NCBI RefSeq assembly: GCF_000427645.1
Contig: NZ_KE386571.1
Location: 620,001 to 684,000, forward strand
Source: Sphingomonas phyllosphaerae FA2
GTDB lineage: Bacteria > Pseudomonadota > Alphaproteobacteria > Sphingomonadales > Sphingomonadaceae
Length of the DNA: 64,000 nucleotides
Reading direction: 5' to 3'
This document shows, one piece after another, positions 8,610 through 16,755 of this stretch; within the stretch, counting starts at the first letter, position 1; every line of letters begins with the position of its first letter. The notes beneath the pieces are model-generated. The model ran no database searches and was not told the DNA's origin. It was given only the letters and a program-made list of their open reading frames with translations. A program made the translations under genes and the position numbers.

Positions 8610-8861
8610 TCAGTTGCTGTCCGAATCGTCGTTGTCGTCGACCGCGATCACGACACCGGCGGCGACGACCGCAGCGGCGAGGACCAGACCGACGATCGCG
8701 CCCGGCGCGGCCAGCTTGCTCTTGCCGCTGGTGACGGTGGCGGCGCGTGCCGACTTCGCGACCGACAGCGAGGCCGCCGGGCTGGCAGCCGGAGCGGCGA
8801 GGGCGGGGGCGGCAGCCAGCGTGAGCGAAGCGGCAGCGGCGAACATGGAAGCGATCTTCAT
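8610..8861 (-). CDS. Small exported protein with C-terminal hydrophobic segment
   Basis: An 83-residue protein with a clear Sec signal peptide, MKIASMFAAAASLTLAAAPALA, probably cut after ALA. A short Ala/Ser-rich linker follows, then a hydrophobic helix (about 53–73, APGAIVGLVLAAAVVAAG) and an acidic tail DDNDDSDSN. The start is supported by AGGAG eight bases upstream. Similar small Ala-rich proteins with an acidic end are common in sphingomonads, but I recognise no defined family. The layout suggests a small periplasmic or inner-membrane-anchored protein. Function unknown. Confidence 0.8.
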   Translation of the reverse strand: MKIASMFAAAASLTLAAAPALAAPAASPAASLSVAKSARAATVTSGKSKLAAPGAIVGLVLAAAVVAAGVVIAVDDNDDSDSN

Positions 8862-8971
8862 GGGTGCGTCTCCTGTTAGTCGCGGATAACAGGCCAACCC
8901 TTGTCCTGTTCCGTCGCGGCAGGGAAGCGGAACATGGTGCGCGGCAGCATTTGCCGTATTATGTGGCGGGT

Positions 8972-10090
8972 ATGTCACAGTCGCTGTCCCTTCTTTACTT
9001 GTTCGACGTCTTCGATCCGCAGGGCGACGATCCGTGGAGCCGGCGGGCGGTGCAGTTGATGACTGCGTTTCGCGAGACGGCGCGGCACGTCGTCGCGGCC
9101 GACGACTATCGCAGTGCGCTGCCCGCGGGCGTGGCAGGCACGCTGGCGCAGAACCCGCCGCCGCTCGCCGGCGCGGTGTCGGTCGCGCGCTATGAGGCGA
9201 TCGCGCGCGCGATGCGCGGTCACGATCTGGTACTGGGTTTCGGGGCGGGCGCGATCGACGCGGTGATGGCGCGGCGGGCGTTTCCGCGCGACACGCCACC
9301 GATCGTCCACCACGAGGACCCCGCGGAGGCGACGAGCGACGGCAGCGCGCGGCTGTATCGCCGGATCGCGCTGGGCGCAGCGGCGGGGCTGGTGGTGGGC
9401 GGACCGGCGGCGGCGGAGACAGCGGCGGCGCGCTGGAAGGTGCCGGCCGCGCGGCTGCACGTCATTTCCGACGGCATCGACCTGTCAACCTTTGCGCGGG
9501 GACCGAATGCGAAGACCGTGGCCGGCTTTCGCCGCAAGCCCGCCGAGGTGGTGATCGGCGTGCAACTGGCCGGCGCAAGTGACGACGAACTGGCGTTGCT
9601 GGTGCGCGCGGCCGCGGGGCTCGCCGCGCGGTTCCGGCTCGTTGCCGTCGGCGAGGGTGCGGGGCGCGCGGCGGTCGAGCGCGCGGCGCTGGCGATGGGG
9701 ATAGACGACCGGCTGGTGCTGCCCGGCGCGTTGGCGCCGACGTCGGCGTGGCTTGGCGGGGTCGATGTGCTGTTGCTGCCGATGCGTTTGGGCGCGGCGC
9801 CCGCGATCGTCGTCGAGGCGATGGCGGCGGGGGTGCCGGTGATGGCGTTGCACGGCGGCGCGACCGAGGCTTTGCTCGCCCCGGAGAACCGTGCGTTGCT
9901 GTCGCCCTACGCCGCGGAGGTCGCGTTGCGCGATGCGCTCCAGCCGTTGGCCAGCGACGCGACGCTGCGCGCGGCCATCGGCGCGGCCAACCGCGCGCGG
10001 GCGCTGGCTTCGCACGATGCCGCAGCGATGATCGCGCGCTCTGCCGCCGTCTATTCGAACGCGATCGGGGGGGCGGCTTTGCTCGGGTGA
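8972..10090 (+). CDS. GT4-type glycosyltransferase
   Basis: A 372-residue protein with the two Rossmann-like halves of GT-B glycosyltransferases. The acceptor-side half starts MSQSLSLLYLFDVFDPQGDD; a linker near residue 190 contains HVISDGIDLSTFARGP, the usual GT4 domain junction. The donor-side half has VVEAMAAGVPVMALHGGATE, the GT4 E-x7-E type nucleotide-sugar site. No membrane segment is seen. The ATG at 8972 fits GT-B length; a start upstream would overlap the divergent gene's promoter. Donor and acceptor are unknown. It faces away from the small exported-protein gene. Confidence 0.83.
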   Translation: MSQSLSLLYLFDVFDPQGDDPWSRRAVQLMTAFRETARHVVAADDYRSALPAGVAGTLAQNPPPLAGAVSVARYEAIARAMRGHDLVLGFGAGAIDAVMARRAFPRDTPPIVHHEDPAEATSDGSARLYRRIALGAAAGLVVGGPAAAETAAARWKVPAARLHVISDGIDLSTFARGPNAKTVAGFRRKPAEVVIGVQLAGASDDELALLVRAAAGLAARFRLVAVGEGAGRAAVERAALAMGIDDRLVLPGALAPTSAWLGGVDVLLLPMRLGAAPAIVVEAMAAGVPVMALHGGATEALLAPENRALLSPYAAEVALRDALQPLASDATLRAAIGAANRARALASHDAAAMIARSAAVYSNAIGGAALLG

Positions 10091-10164
10091 GTCGCATTTC
10101 GGTCGCGTTGCGGCCCGATTGCTTTATATGGGGCCGCTCCATCATTGGTGAAACGGGAATTCGC

Positions 10165-11568
10165 GTGTTCAAGGGGCTGAAGCCGATCGTCTATGCGGGC
10201 CGCGAGGTCTGGCCGCTGGTGGAGGGGGGCAAGGGCGTTGCCGCCACCAATCACGCCTCGGCGGGTGCCTGGGCGGCGGCGGGCGGGATCGGCACGGTCT
10301 CGGCGGTCAACGCGGACAGCTACGACCCTGACGGCAAGATCATCCCGCAAATCTATCGCGCGCTGACCCGGCGCGAGCGCCACGAGGAACTGATCGCCTA
10401 TGCGATCGAGGGCGCGGTGCAGCAGGTGCAGCGCGCATGGGAGATCGCGGGCGGCAAGGGCGCGATCAACATCAACGTGTTGTGGGAAATGGGCGGCGCG
10501 CCGCGCGTGCTGCACGGCGTGCTGGAGCGGACGCGCGGGCTGGTGGCGGGCGTCACCTGCGGCGCGGGGATGCCGTACAAGCTCAGCGAGATCGCGGCGT
10601 CGTACAATGTCAATTACCTGCCGATCGTCAGCTCGGGCCGCGCGTTCCGCGCGCTGTGGAAGCGCGCCTATTCGAAGGCGAGCGAGTGGCTGGCGGCGGT
10701 CGTCTATGAGGACCCGTGGCTGGCGGGCGGGCACAACGGCCTGTCGAACGCCGAGGACCCGCTGAAGCCCGAGGACCCCTATCCGCGCGTCAAGGCGCTG
10801 CGCGAGACGATGCGCGAGGGCGGCATCCCGGACACCACGCCGATCGTCATGGCGGGCGGCGTCTGGTACCTGCGCGACTGGAACGAGTGGATCGACAATC
10901 CCGAACTCGGGCAGATCGCGTTCCAGTACGGCACCCGCCCGCTGCTGACGCAGGAAAGCCCCATCCCCGAAGAGTGGAAAGCCAAGCTGACTCAGATCGA
11001 GGAAGGCGAGGTGCTGCTGCACCGTTTCTCGCCGACCGGTTTCTATTCGTCGGCGGTGCGCAATCCGTTCCTGCGCGCGCTCGAGGCGCGGTCGGAGCGG
11101 CAGATCGCCTTTTCGACGCAGGAAGCCGGCGACCATGTCTTCCAGCTCGACGTCGGGGTGAAGGGCAAGAACTTCTGGGTGACGCGCAACGACCTGCTGC
11201 GCGCGCGCGAATGGTTCGGCGCGGGCTTCACCGACGCGCTCAAGACCCCGGACAATACGCTCGTCTTCGTGACGCCGCAGGAGAAGGGCGAGATCCGCAA
11301 GGATCAGGCCGATTGCATGGGCTGCCTCAGCCAGTGCCTGTTCTCGAGCTGGGCGGATACCGAGACCAATTCGACCGGGCGGCTCGCCGATCCGCGCAGC
11401 TTCTGCATCCAGAAGACCTTGCAGGATATCGCGCATGGCGGCGATACCGATGCGAACCTGATGTTCGCGGGGCACGCCGCGTATAACTTCAAGCGCGATC
11501 CCTTCTACTCGAACGGCTTCGTGCCGAGCGTGAAGCAGCTCGTCGATCGCATCCTGACCGGCGACTGA
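10165..11568 (+). CDS. Nitronate monooxygenase-family flavoprotein
   Basis: A 467-residue FMN-dependent TIM-barrel protein of the nitronate monooxygenase/2-nitropropane dioxygenase family. Visible parts are LVEGGKGVAATNHASAGAWA (N-terminal FMN region), GVTCGAGMPYKLSE, VMAGGVWYLRDWNEWIDNP and GQIAFQYGTRPLLT (phosphate-binding segment). It is about 100 residues longer than simple members. The C-terminal part holds a cysteine set DCMGCLSQC, followed by another Cys about 35 residues later (RSFCIQKT), which could bind an Fe-S cluster. I used the GTG at 10165; no ATG in frame gives the expected N-terminus. Its stop overlaps the next gene's ATG. Confidence 0.85.
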   Translation: MFKGLKPIVYAGREVWPLVEGGKGVAATNHASAGAWAAAGGIGTVSAVNADSYDPDGKIIPQIYRALTRRERHEELIAYAIEGAVQQVQRAWEIAGGKGAININVLWEMGGAPRVLHGVLERTRGLVAGVTCGAGMPYKLSEIAASYNVNYLPIVSSGRAFRALWKRAYSKASEWLAAVVYEDPWLAGGHNGLSNAEDPLKPEDPYPRVKALRETMREGGIPDTTPIVMAGGVWYLRDWNEWIDNPELGQIAFQYGTRPLLTQESPIPEEWKAKLTQIEEGEVLLHRFSPTGFYSSAVRNPFLRALEARSERQIAFSTQEAGDHVFQLDVGVKGKNFWVTRNDLLRAREWFGAGFTDALKTPDNTLVFVTPQEKGEIRKDQADCMGCLSQCLFSSWADTETNSTGRLADPRSFCIQKTLQDIAHGGDTDANLMFAGHAAYNFKRDPFYSNGFVPSVKQLVDRILTGD

Positions 11569-12011
11569 TGTTCGACGCAGCGCTGGCGCAGGTAGCGACG
11601 GCGCTGCGTGACACGCGCGATCCGTGGTGGGTGATCGGTAGCGCAGCGGTGCGGCTGCATGGCGCCGAAACGTCGGTCGCGGATATCGATGTTTTGGTCA
11701 GCGAACGCGATGCGGGGAGCGTGTTGCGCGACTGGCCGCGCGCGGTGACGATCGGGGCCGCCAGCGAGCGCTTCCGATCGCACCCGTTCGCGCGGCTGGA
11801 AGGCGCGGCGTTGCCGGTCGAGGTGATGGCCGATCTCGAACTATGCACCGATGGTGTCTGGCGTCGGGTGCTGCCGGCCACGCGGGTGGCGGTCGCGGGC
11901 GTGTTCGTGCCGGCGCGCGATGAACTGGCGGCTATCCTGCGCGCGTTCGGGCGTGACAAGGATGTGGCCCGGGCGGGATTGCTGTCGCGGTCGGACGTGC
12001 GAGCGGGGTGA
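11568..12011 (+). CDS. Nucleotidyltransferase-fold-like hypothetical protein
   Basis: A 147-residue soluble protein. The N-terminal half reads PWWVIGSAAVRLHGAETS, then VADIDVLVSERDAG. The GS loop (24–25) with D39-x-D41 is the pattern of minimal nucleotidyltransferases. No third Asp is obvious, so activity is uncertain. The start overlaps the stop of the flavoprotein gene (TGATG), making co-translation likely. It could act as a nucleotidyltransferase, or as a substrate-binding relic of the fold. I recognise no named family. Confidence 0.72.
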   Translation: MFDAALAQVATALRDTRDPWWVIGSAAVRLHGAETSVADIDVLVSERDAGSVLRDWPRAVTIGAASERFRSHPFARLEGAALPVEVMADLELCTDGVWRRVLPATRVAVAGVFVPARDELAAILRAFGRDKDVARAGLLSRSDVRAG

Positions 12012-12098
12012 TATTGACGCAGCGCGAGGCAGCGGTCGCGACAGCCTGTCGCCGACGGTGCCGCTCGCGCCGCCCTTCGGCGATGCTATAGGTCCGCG

Positions 12099-12977
12099 AT
12101 GAGCATCCACGTATCCCGACGTCAATTGCTGGTCGGCGGCGCGTTCGCGCTCGTCGGCGCCGCCCCGCGGCCGTCAGTCGAGCGGGCGCTTGCCGCGCTG
12201 GAGCGTCGCGCGGGCGGGCGGCTGGGCGTCTCAATCGTCGACACGGGCCGCGGGACGACGATCGGCTGGCGAGCGCATGAGCGCTTCACCCAGGCCAGCT
12301 CCTTCAAGCTGTCGCTGGCGGCGCTGATCCTCGCCGAAGCGGATCGCGGCCGGCTTGTCTTGACCGAACGACTCGGCTGGTCGGCCGGCGATATCCTCCC
12401 GCACAGCCCGGTCACGACCGCGAGCGCCGCGATGACCTTGCCGATCCGCGAATTGGCGCGCGCCGCCGTCGTCACCAGCGACAATACGGCCGCCAACGTC
12501 CTGCTGCGCAAGATCGGTGGACCGGCGCGGCTGACCGCCTTCTGGCGGGCGGGTGGCGACCGGGTCAGCCGGCTCGACCGCTACGAACCGGCGTTGAACG
12601 TGACCCCGCCGGGCACTACCCTCGATACGACGACCCCAGCGGCAATGGCGGCGACCGTCGCCAGATTGGTGCGTGGCCCCGTGCTGCGACCGGCGAGCCG
12701 CGCGCTGCTGACCGAGTGGATGGTCGCGGCGAACACCGGGCGGCACCGCCTGCGCGCGGGGTTCCCGGCGGACTGGTACGCGGGCGACAAGACCGGGACG
12801 GGCGGGGGCGAGCGGCGGCCGATCTTCGTCGACCTCGCCTTTGCGTGCCCGCGTGGCCGCGCACCGTTGATCGTGGCGGCCTATTTCGAGCCGGTTCGGT
12901 CGGCATCGTCGGAAAGCGCGGAGGCTGTGCTGGCGAAGGTGGGTCGGATCGCGGCGGGCAGCTTTGTGGCGGCCTGA
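12099..12977 (+). CDS. bla: Class A beta-lactamase
   Basis: A 292-residue serine beta-lactamase with all class A motifs: S67-x-x-K70 (ASSFKLSLAA), the SDN loop at 127–129, the omega-loop Glu163 in RYEPALN and KTG at 231–233. The N-terminus MSIHVSRRQLLVGGAFALVGA is a twin-arginine signal, as in several environmental class A enzymes, so it would work in the periplasm. No ampR/penR-type regulator is adjacent and no mobile element flanks it, so it looks like an intrinsic chromosomal gene. The substrate range cannot be read from the sequence. Confidence 0.93.
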   Translation: MSIHVSRRQLLVGGAFALVGAAPRPSVERALAALERRAGGRLGVSIVDTGRGTTIGWRAHERFTQASSFKLSLAALILAEADRGRLVLTERLGWSAGDILPHSPVTTASAAMTLPIRELARAAVVTSDNTAANVLLRKIGGPARLTAFWRAGGDRVSRLDRYEPALNVTPPGTTLDTTTPAAMAATVARLVRGPVLRPASRALLTEWMVAANTGRHRLRAGFPADWYAGDKTGTGGGERRPIFVDLAFACPRGRAPLIVAAYFEPVRSASSESAEAVLAKVGRIAAGSFVAA

Positions 12978-13032
12978 TGTATACGGGAGCGGTCGTCAGT
13001 TCGGCTCGCGGGCAGGCTTAGGGCAAAGGGAT

Positions 13033-13165
13033 GTTCACGCGGAGGCGCGGAGGCGCAGAGAGGCTGTGCTTGCCGCACTGCAAATCCACCATCGCACGAT
13101 CTGGAGTGACAGGGCGACGCGTGATTCACGCGATACATCTCCGCGTCCTGCGCCTCCGCGTGATC
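13033..13165. repeat. Short inverted-end element related to the GxxExxY element, without a gene
   Basis: The left end (13033–13060, gttcacgcggaggcgcgg...) and the right end (about 13139–13165) are imperfect inverted copies of the 28-bp ends that flank the GxxExxY gene at 58579–59022. The interior of about 78 bases has no open frame worth calling. It lies in the 315-base gap between bla and the gene ending at 13293. The remainder of that gap (13166–13292) shows nothing recognisable. Confidence 0.78.
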
Positions 13166-13292
13166 CAAATTGTTTTTCCGACGCCCGGCGTGGCGACGTC
13201 TGATGTCGATCGGTTCCTGTTGTTCTCTCTCCCTGTTCAGGTGAGAGGGCCAGAGCGGCGGGTGTATTGCGCTCACCGCAGGACGGTGGCGA

Positions 13293-13610
13293 TCAGCTGC
13301 AGTGGAACGTGCGAACGCCTGCGCGCCGCGACAGGCGACATTCGCGGACCGGCCGGGTCACCGGCGCCAACACCGAGCGGTCGGCGGCATAGCCGCACCG
13401 GACATTGAGCGAGCGTCCGGCGCGATAGACGCCCTCGACCCGCCAGACCTGCACCGTCGTCCGGTTCAGCCGCCGCGTTGCATCGGGGGCCAGGACGGCA
13501 TTGTCGGCGATCGGGCCATCGTAGATCTCGACGTTCTGGAGCGGCGCGCCGCGCTGCTGCGCCGGACAGGTGGCGGTCACCGCCGCCGCCATCGCCACGA
13601 TCCCGATCAT
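13293..13610 (-). CDS. Small exported protein, possibly STY0301-like
   Basis: 105 residues. The N-terminus MIGIVAMAAAVTATCPAQ is a short signal peptide or membrane anchor. The rest reads VEIYDGPIADNAVLAPD, VYRAGRSLNVRCGYA and ends in TFHCS. The order Cys-Pro near the N-terminus, DGPxxDxAxLxPD, LxxxCxY and a terminal Cys resembles STY0301-type small periplasmic proteins; I give that only as a resemblance. The start is fixed by GGGAGGAG upstream of the ATG. Cysteines suggest disulphides in the periplasm. Function unknown. Confidence 0.65.
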   Translation of the reverse strand: MIGIVAMAAAVTATCPAQQRGAPLQNVEIYDGPIADNAVLAPDATRRLNRTTVQVWRVEGVYRAGRSLNVRCGYAADRSVLAPVTRPVRECRLSRRAGVRTFHCS

Positions 13611-13630
13611 CGCTCCTCCCCCCAAACGAA

Positions 13631-13662
13631 ACGGCGCGCCCCCCGACCGGGTGACGCGCCGT
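13631..13662. terminator. Hairpin between two minus-strand small genes
   Basis: Arms acggcgcg and cgcgccgt pair across a GC-rich loop. It follows the stop of the lipoprotein gene (13689) in the minus direction. There is no strong T-run, so termination is probable rather than certain. Confidence 0.5.
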
Positions 13663-13688
13663 CATCATAGCGCGACGCAGGCGGTGCG

Positions 13689-13880
13689 TCAGTCCACCAC
13701 GGTACCCACCACGGCGCCGCCGACGCCACCGACCGCCGCGCCCTTCTCGACATTGCCGCCGGTCGCCGCAGCGACACCCGCGCCGCCGGCCCCGCCGATC
13801 GCCGCGCCGCGCAGCGTCGAACAGGCCGAGGTCGACACCGCAGCGGCGACGAGCAAGGCGGAGAGTGCGATCTTTTTCAT
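13689..13880 (-). CDS. Small lipoprotein with glycine-zipper segment
   Basis: 63 residues. MKKIALSALLVAAAVSTSAC is a lipoprotein signal with Cys20 as the likely lipidated residue. The mature part alternates Gly and Ala (STLRGAAIGGAGGAGVAAAT, then GAAVGGVGGAVVGTVVD), a glycine-zipper helix as in osmotically inducible or OmpA-type small lipoproteins. It would be anchored in the outer membrane facing the periplasm. Similar genes are frequent in sphingomonads, and the exact role is unknown. Confidence 0.8.
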   Translation of the reverse strand: MKKIALSALLVAAAVSTSACSTLRGAAIGGAGGAGVAAATGGNVEKGAAVGGVGGAVVGTVVD

Positions 13881-14065
13881 GTGCTTGGTTCCTGTGCTGG
13901 GGGATGCCGCGTCAATGCGGCGGCCGCTGCACGGTTCCGGGCGGACATGCTTCGTCACGTTCCGCTGCCCGATCGGCTGCGACGCAGATTGCGGCGCGGC
14001 TACGCGATCGACATGTGCTGGCAACGTCGTCGGGGCATGCCGGTGCGGCCATGATGGAGAGCCCG

Positions 14066-14263
14066 ATGCCGCACGATCGCCACGCCGCCTACCACGCCGA
14101 CCGCGCCCGCGGTGAAGCCGTACGCGCGATCAGCGCCACCAGCGCCGATGCCGCCGCGATCCATCAGGAGCTGTGCCTGCGCTATAGCGGACGCGTGATC
14201 GCCGCACTGATCCTCGGCGCGGTGGGGAGGGGCGTGGGATCGTCTCCTGCCGGGCCGGATTGA
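14066..14263 (+). CDS. Small hypothetical protein
   Basis: 65 residues beginning MPHDRHAAYHADRARGEAVR and continuing SADAAAIHQELCLRYSGR. It is soluble, Ala/His/Arg-rich, with no signal peptide. The ATG at 14066 has GGAGA six bases upstream; the in-frame ATGs at 14051/14054 are less well placed. The pattern of a short charged helix followed by SADAAAIHQELCLRYS resembles small conserved proteins I have seen in sphingomonads, but I cannot name the family. Confidence 0.55.
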   Translation: MPHDRHAAYHADRARGEAVRAISATSADAAAIHQELCLRYSGRVIAALILGAVGRGVGSSPAGPD

Positions 14264-14345
14264 TTGGCCGGGATGACGTCGACGGACGATTTATGGAACC
14301 CAAGCGATCAGGTGAAAGGCGTTCATTTTAGGTGAGCGGCTTGCG

Positions 14346-15344
14346 CTACGCCCAGCCCTCCAGCACCTGATCGGGCGGGCGGTGGCCGTCGGCCCACATG
14401 CGGATATTGGCGATCACCTTCTCGCCCGACGCGACGCGGCCCTCCCATGTCGCGGAGCCCATGTGCGGCGTCATCACGACGTTGGGCAGCGCGAGCAGCC
14501 GCGGATCGATCTCGGGCTCGTGCCGCCACACGTCGAGCCCGGCCCCGGCGAGCCGCCCATTTTCGAGCGCTTCGACCAGCGCATCCTCGTCGAGAATGCC
14601 GCCGCGGCTGGCGTTGATGACGAAGACGTGCGGGCGCAGCAATGCGATGCGCCGTGCGTCGATCAGCTCGCGGCTGTCGGTATTGAGCGGCGTGTGGATC
14701 GTCAGGATGTCGATCGCACCCAGCAGCTCGTCGAGGTTCGGATGCCAGACCGCGTTCAGCTCCGCCTCGACGACCTTCGGCAGCCGGTGGCGGTTGTGAT
14801 AGTGGATCGAGAGCCCGAAGGCGCGCGCGCGTCGCGCGACCGCCTGGCCGATGCGGCCCATGCCGACGATCCCCAGTGCCTTGCCGCCGATCCGGTAGCC
14901 AAGCATCCCGCCCGGGCTCCATCCCTTCCATTCGCCGGCGCGGACCAGCTTCTCGCCCTCCGCCAGCCGCCGCGGCACCGAGACGATCAGCGCCATCGTC
15001 ATGTCGGCGGTATCCTCGGTCAGCACGCCAGGGGTGTTGGTGACGATGATCCCGCGTGCGCGCGCTGCCTTCAGATCGATATGGTTCACGCCCGCGCCGA
15101 AATTGGCGATCAGCCGTAGCCGCGGACCCGCATCCGCGATCAGCGCGGCGTCGATCGTGTCGGTGACCGCGGGGACCAGCACGTCGCACTCGGCCATCGC
15201 CGCGGCGAGCGCATCGCGCGACAGCGGGGTGTCGTCGGCGTTGCCGGTCACGTCGAACAATTCGTCCAGCCGCCGCATCACGACATCGGGCAATGCCCGC
15301 GTCACGATCACCTTGGGATGGGCGCAGCGTCGCGTATCGGCCAT
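14346..15344 (-). CDS. D-2-hydroxyacid dehydrogenase (glyoxylate/hydroxypyruvate reductase type)
   Basis: A 332-residue NAD(P)H-dependent dehydrogenase. Catalytic-domain segments FGAGVNHIDLKAARARGI and VTNTPGVLTEDTADMTMALI flank the Rossmann loop GIVGMGRIGQAVARRA. The catalytic set is the Arg in INASRGG, the Glu in WRHEPEID and the His in TPHMGSAT. The RxxLPKxVE stretch after the Rossmann strand (NRHRLPKVVEAE) is common in the GyaR-like group that reduces glyoxylate or hydroxypyruvate. It stands alone and diverges from the SH3-protein operon that starts at 15419, so the 74-base gap should hold both promoters. Confidence 0.88.
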   Translation of the reverse strand: MADTRRCAHPKVIVTRALPDVVMRRLDELFDVTGNADDTPLSRDALAAAMAECDVLVPAVTDTIDAALIADAGPRLRLIANFGAGVNHIDLKAARARGIIVTNTPGVLTEDTADMTMALIVSVPRRLAEGEKLVRAGEWKGWSPGGMLGYRIGGKALGIVGMGRIGQAVARRARAFGLSIHYHNRHRLPKVVEAELNAVWHPNLDELLGAIDILTIHTPLNTDSRELIDARRIALLRPHVFVINASRGGILDEDALVEALENGRLAGAGLDVWRHEPEIDPRLLALPNVVMTPHMGSATWEGRVASGEKVIANIRMWADGHRPPDQVLEGWA

Positions 15345-15418
15345 GCGTCGGGATTGGCGAAGCCGCGCGCATGCGTCAACGGTTGATGCGGCAGGGTCGC
15401 CGTGGCTAGAGGGTAAAT

Positions 15419-15913
15419 GTGAACAGGGACCTTCTCACGATCGTGGCGGGCGCGACGGCGCTGGCGCTGCTCGCCCCCATGCCCGCCGCGGCGGCCAGCG
15501 AGGCGAAGACGCCGCCGTTCGTCGGCTCGATCGCCGCATCGCGCGCGCGGATGCGCACCGGGCCGGGGCGCAACTTTCCGGCGAGCTGGATCTATGTCCG
15601 CGCCGATCTGCCGGTGCGCGTGCTGGAGGCGTTCAAGGAATGGCGCCGCGTCGAGGACCCGGACGGGACGCAAGGGTGGATGCTCAACGCGCTGCTCAGC
15701 AGCCGCCGCACCGCGATCGTGCGCGGGACCGAGCCCGCCGAGCTGCGGGATCGTCCCGGCGGGCCGACGATCGTGTGGCGGGCCCAGCCCGGGGTGGTCG
15801 GGCGCATCAGCCGCTGCGGCAACGGCTGGTGCCGGTTCGACGTGAAGGGGCAGGCGGGGTTCATCCAGACCGACCGGATCTGGGGCGTCGGGCCGACGGA
15901 GCAATTGCCATGA
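15419..15913 (+). CDS. Exported SH3-domain protein
   Basis: 164 residues. The signal peptide is MNRDLLTIVAGATALALLAP...AAAAS. The mature part carries bacterial SH3 repeats: SRARMRTGPGRNFPASWIYV, EWRRVEDPDGTQGWMLNALL, then a second, weaker unit ELRDRPGG...GNGWCRFDVKGQAGFI. This type usually binds peptidoglycan or acts as an adaptor in the periplasm. The start is GTG at 15419 after AGAGGG. The stop overlaps nadC (ATGA), opening a four-gene run of overlapping starts. Confidence 0.83.
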   Translation: MNRDLLTIVAGATALALLAPMPAAAASEAKTPPFVGSIAASRARMRTGPGRNFPASWIYVRADLPVRVLEAFKEWRRVEDPDGTQGWMLNALLSSRRTAIVRGTEPAELRDRPGGPTIVWRAQPGVVGRISRCGNGWCRFDVKGQAGFIQTDRIWGVGPTEQLP

Positions 15914-16755
15914 CCTTCACCCTCGACGGCTTCGATCTCGAGGCATTCGTCGCCGTGACGCTTGCCGAGGATCTGGGGGAGGGCGGCGATGTCAGCTCCG
16001 CGGCGGTGATTCCGGCCGATGCGCGGTTCGAGGCGGTGATGGACAGCCGCGACGCGATCACCGTCTGCGGGCTGGGGATCGCGGCGGCGTTCTTCCGGCG
16101 GCTCGATCCCGGCGCGGCGATCACGATGCTGGTGCAGGACGGCGACCGCGTCGCGCCCGGGACCGCGCTGATGCGCATCACTGGCAACGCGCGCGCGCTG
16201 CTGACCGCCGAGCGGTCGGCGCTCAACACCGTCCAGCATCTGTCTGGGATCGCGACGCTGACCGCGGCCTATGTCGATGCGATCGCGGGGAGCGGCGCGA
16301 CCCTGCTCGACACGCGCAAGACGATCCCGGGGCTGCGGCGGCTCGAAAAATATGCGACGCGCACCGGCGGCGCGCAGAACCATCGCATGGGGTTGTGGGA
16401 CGCGGCGATGATCAAGGACAACCACGTCGCGGTGGCCGGCGGGGTCGGGCCGGCGGCGGCGCTGGCGAAGGCCGCCGGCATCGCGACGATCATCGTCGAG
16501 GTCGACCGCATTGACCAGATCGAGCCGGCCATCGCGGCGGGCGCCACCCACCTCTTGCTCGACAACATGGGGCCCGACATGCTGCGCACGGCGGTGACGA
16601 TCGTTGCGGGTCGGGTGCCGACCGAGGCGTCGGGCGGGGTCACGCTGGAGACGATCGGCGCGATCGCACGCAGCGGCGTGCGCTACGTCAGCGTCGGGCG
16701 GATCACCCAGTCGGCTCCCGCCGCCGACATCGGGCTGGACTTTGCAGAGCTATGA
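15910..16755 (+). CDS. nadC: Nicotinate-nucleotide pyrophosphorylase (carboxylating)
   Basis: Quinolinate phosphoribosyltransferase, which converts quinolinate and PRPP to nicotinate mononucleotide in de novo NAD synthesis (cytoplasm). The 281-residue protein shows LAEDLGEGGDVSSAAVIP at the N-terminus, ERSALNTVQHLSGIAT, DTRKTIPGLRRLEKYA (substrate-binding Arg/Lys), GGAQNHRMGLWD, IKDNH and LLLDNMGP, with EASGGVTLE near the C-terminus. All family landmarks are in order and the length is normal. nadA/nadB are not nearby. Its four-base overlaps with the genes on both sides indicate an operon. Confidence 0.95.
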   Translation: MTFTLDGFDLEAFVAVTLAEDLGEGGDVSSAAVIPADARFEAVMDSRDAITVCGLGIAAAFFRRLDPGAAITMLVQDGDRVAPGTALMRITGNARALLTAERSALNTVQHLSGIATLTAAYVDAIAGSGATLLDTRKTIPGLRRLEKYATRTGGAQNHRMGLWDAAMIKDNHVAVAGGVGPAAALAKAAGIATIIVEVDRIDQIEPAIAAGATHLLLDNMGPDMLRTAVTIVAGRVPTEASGGVTLETIGAIARSGVRYVSVGRITQSAPAADIGLDFAEL

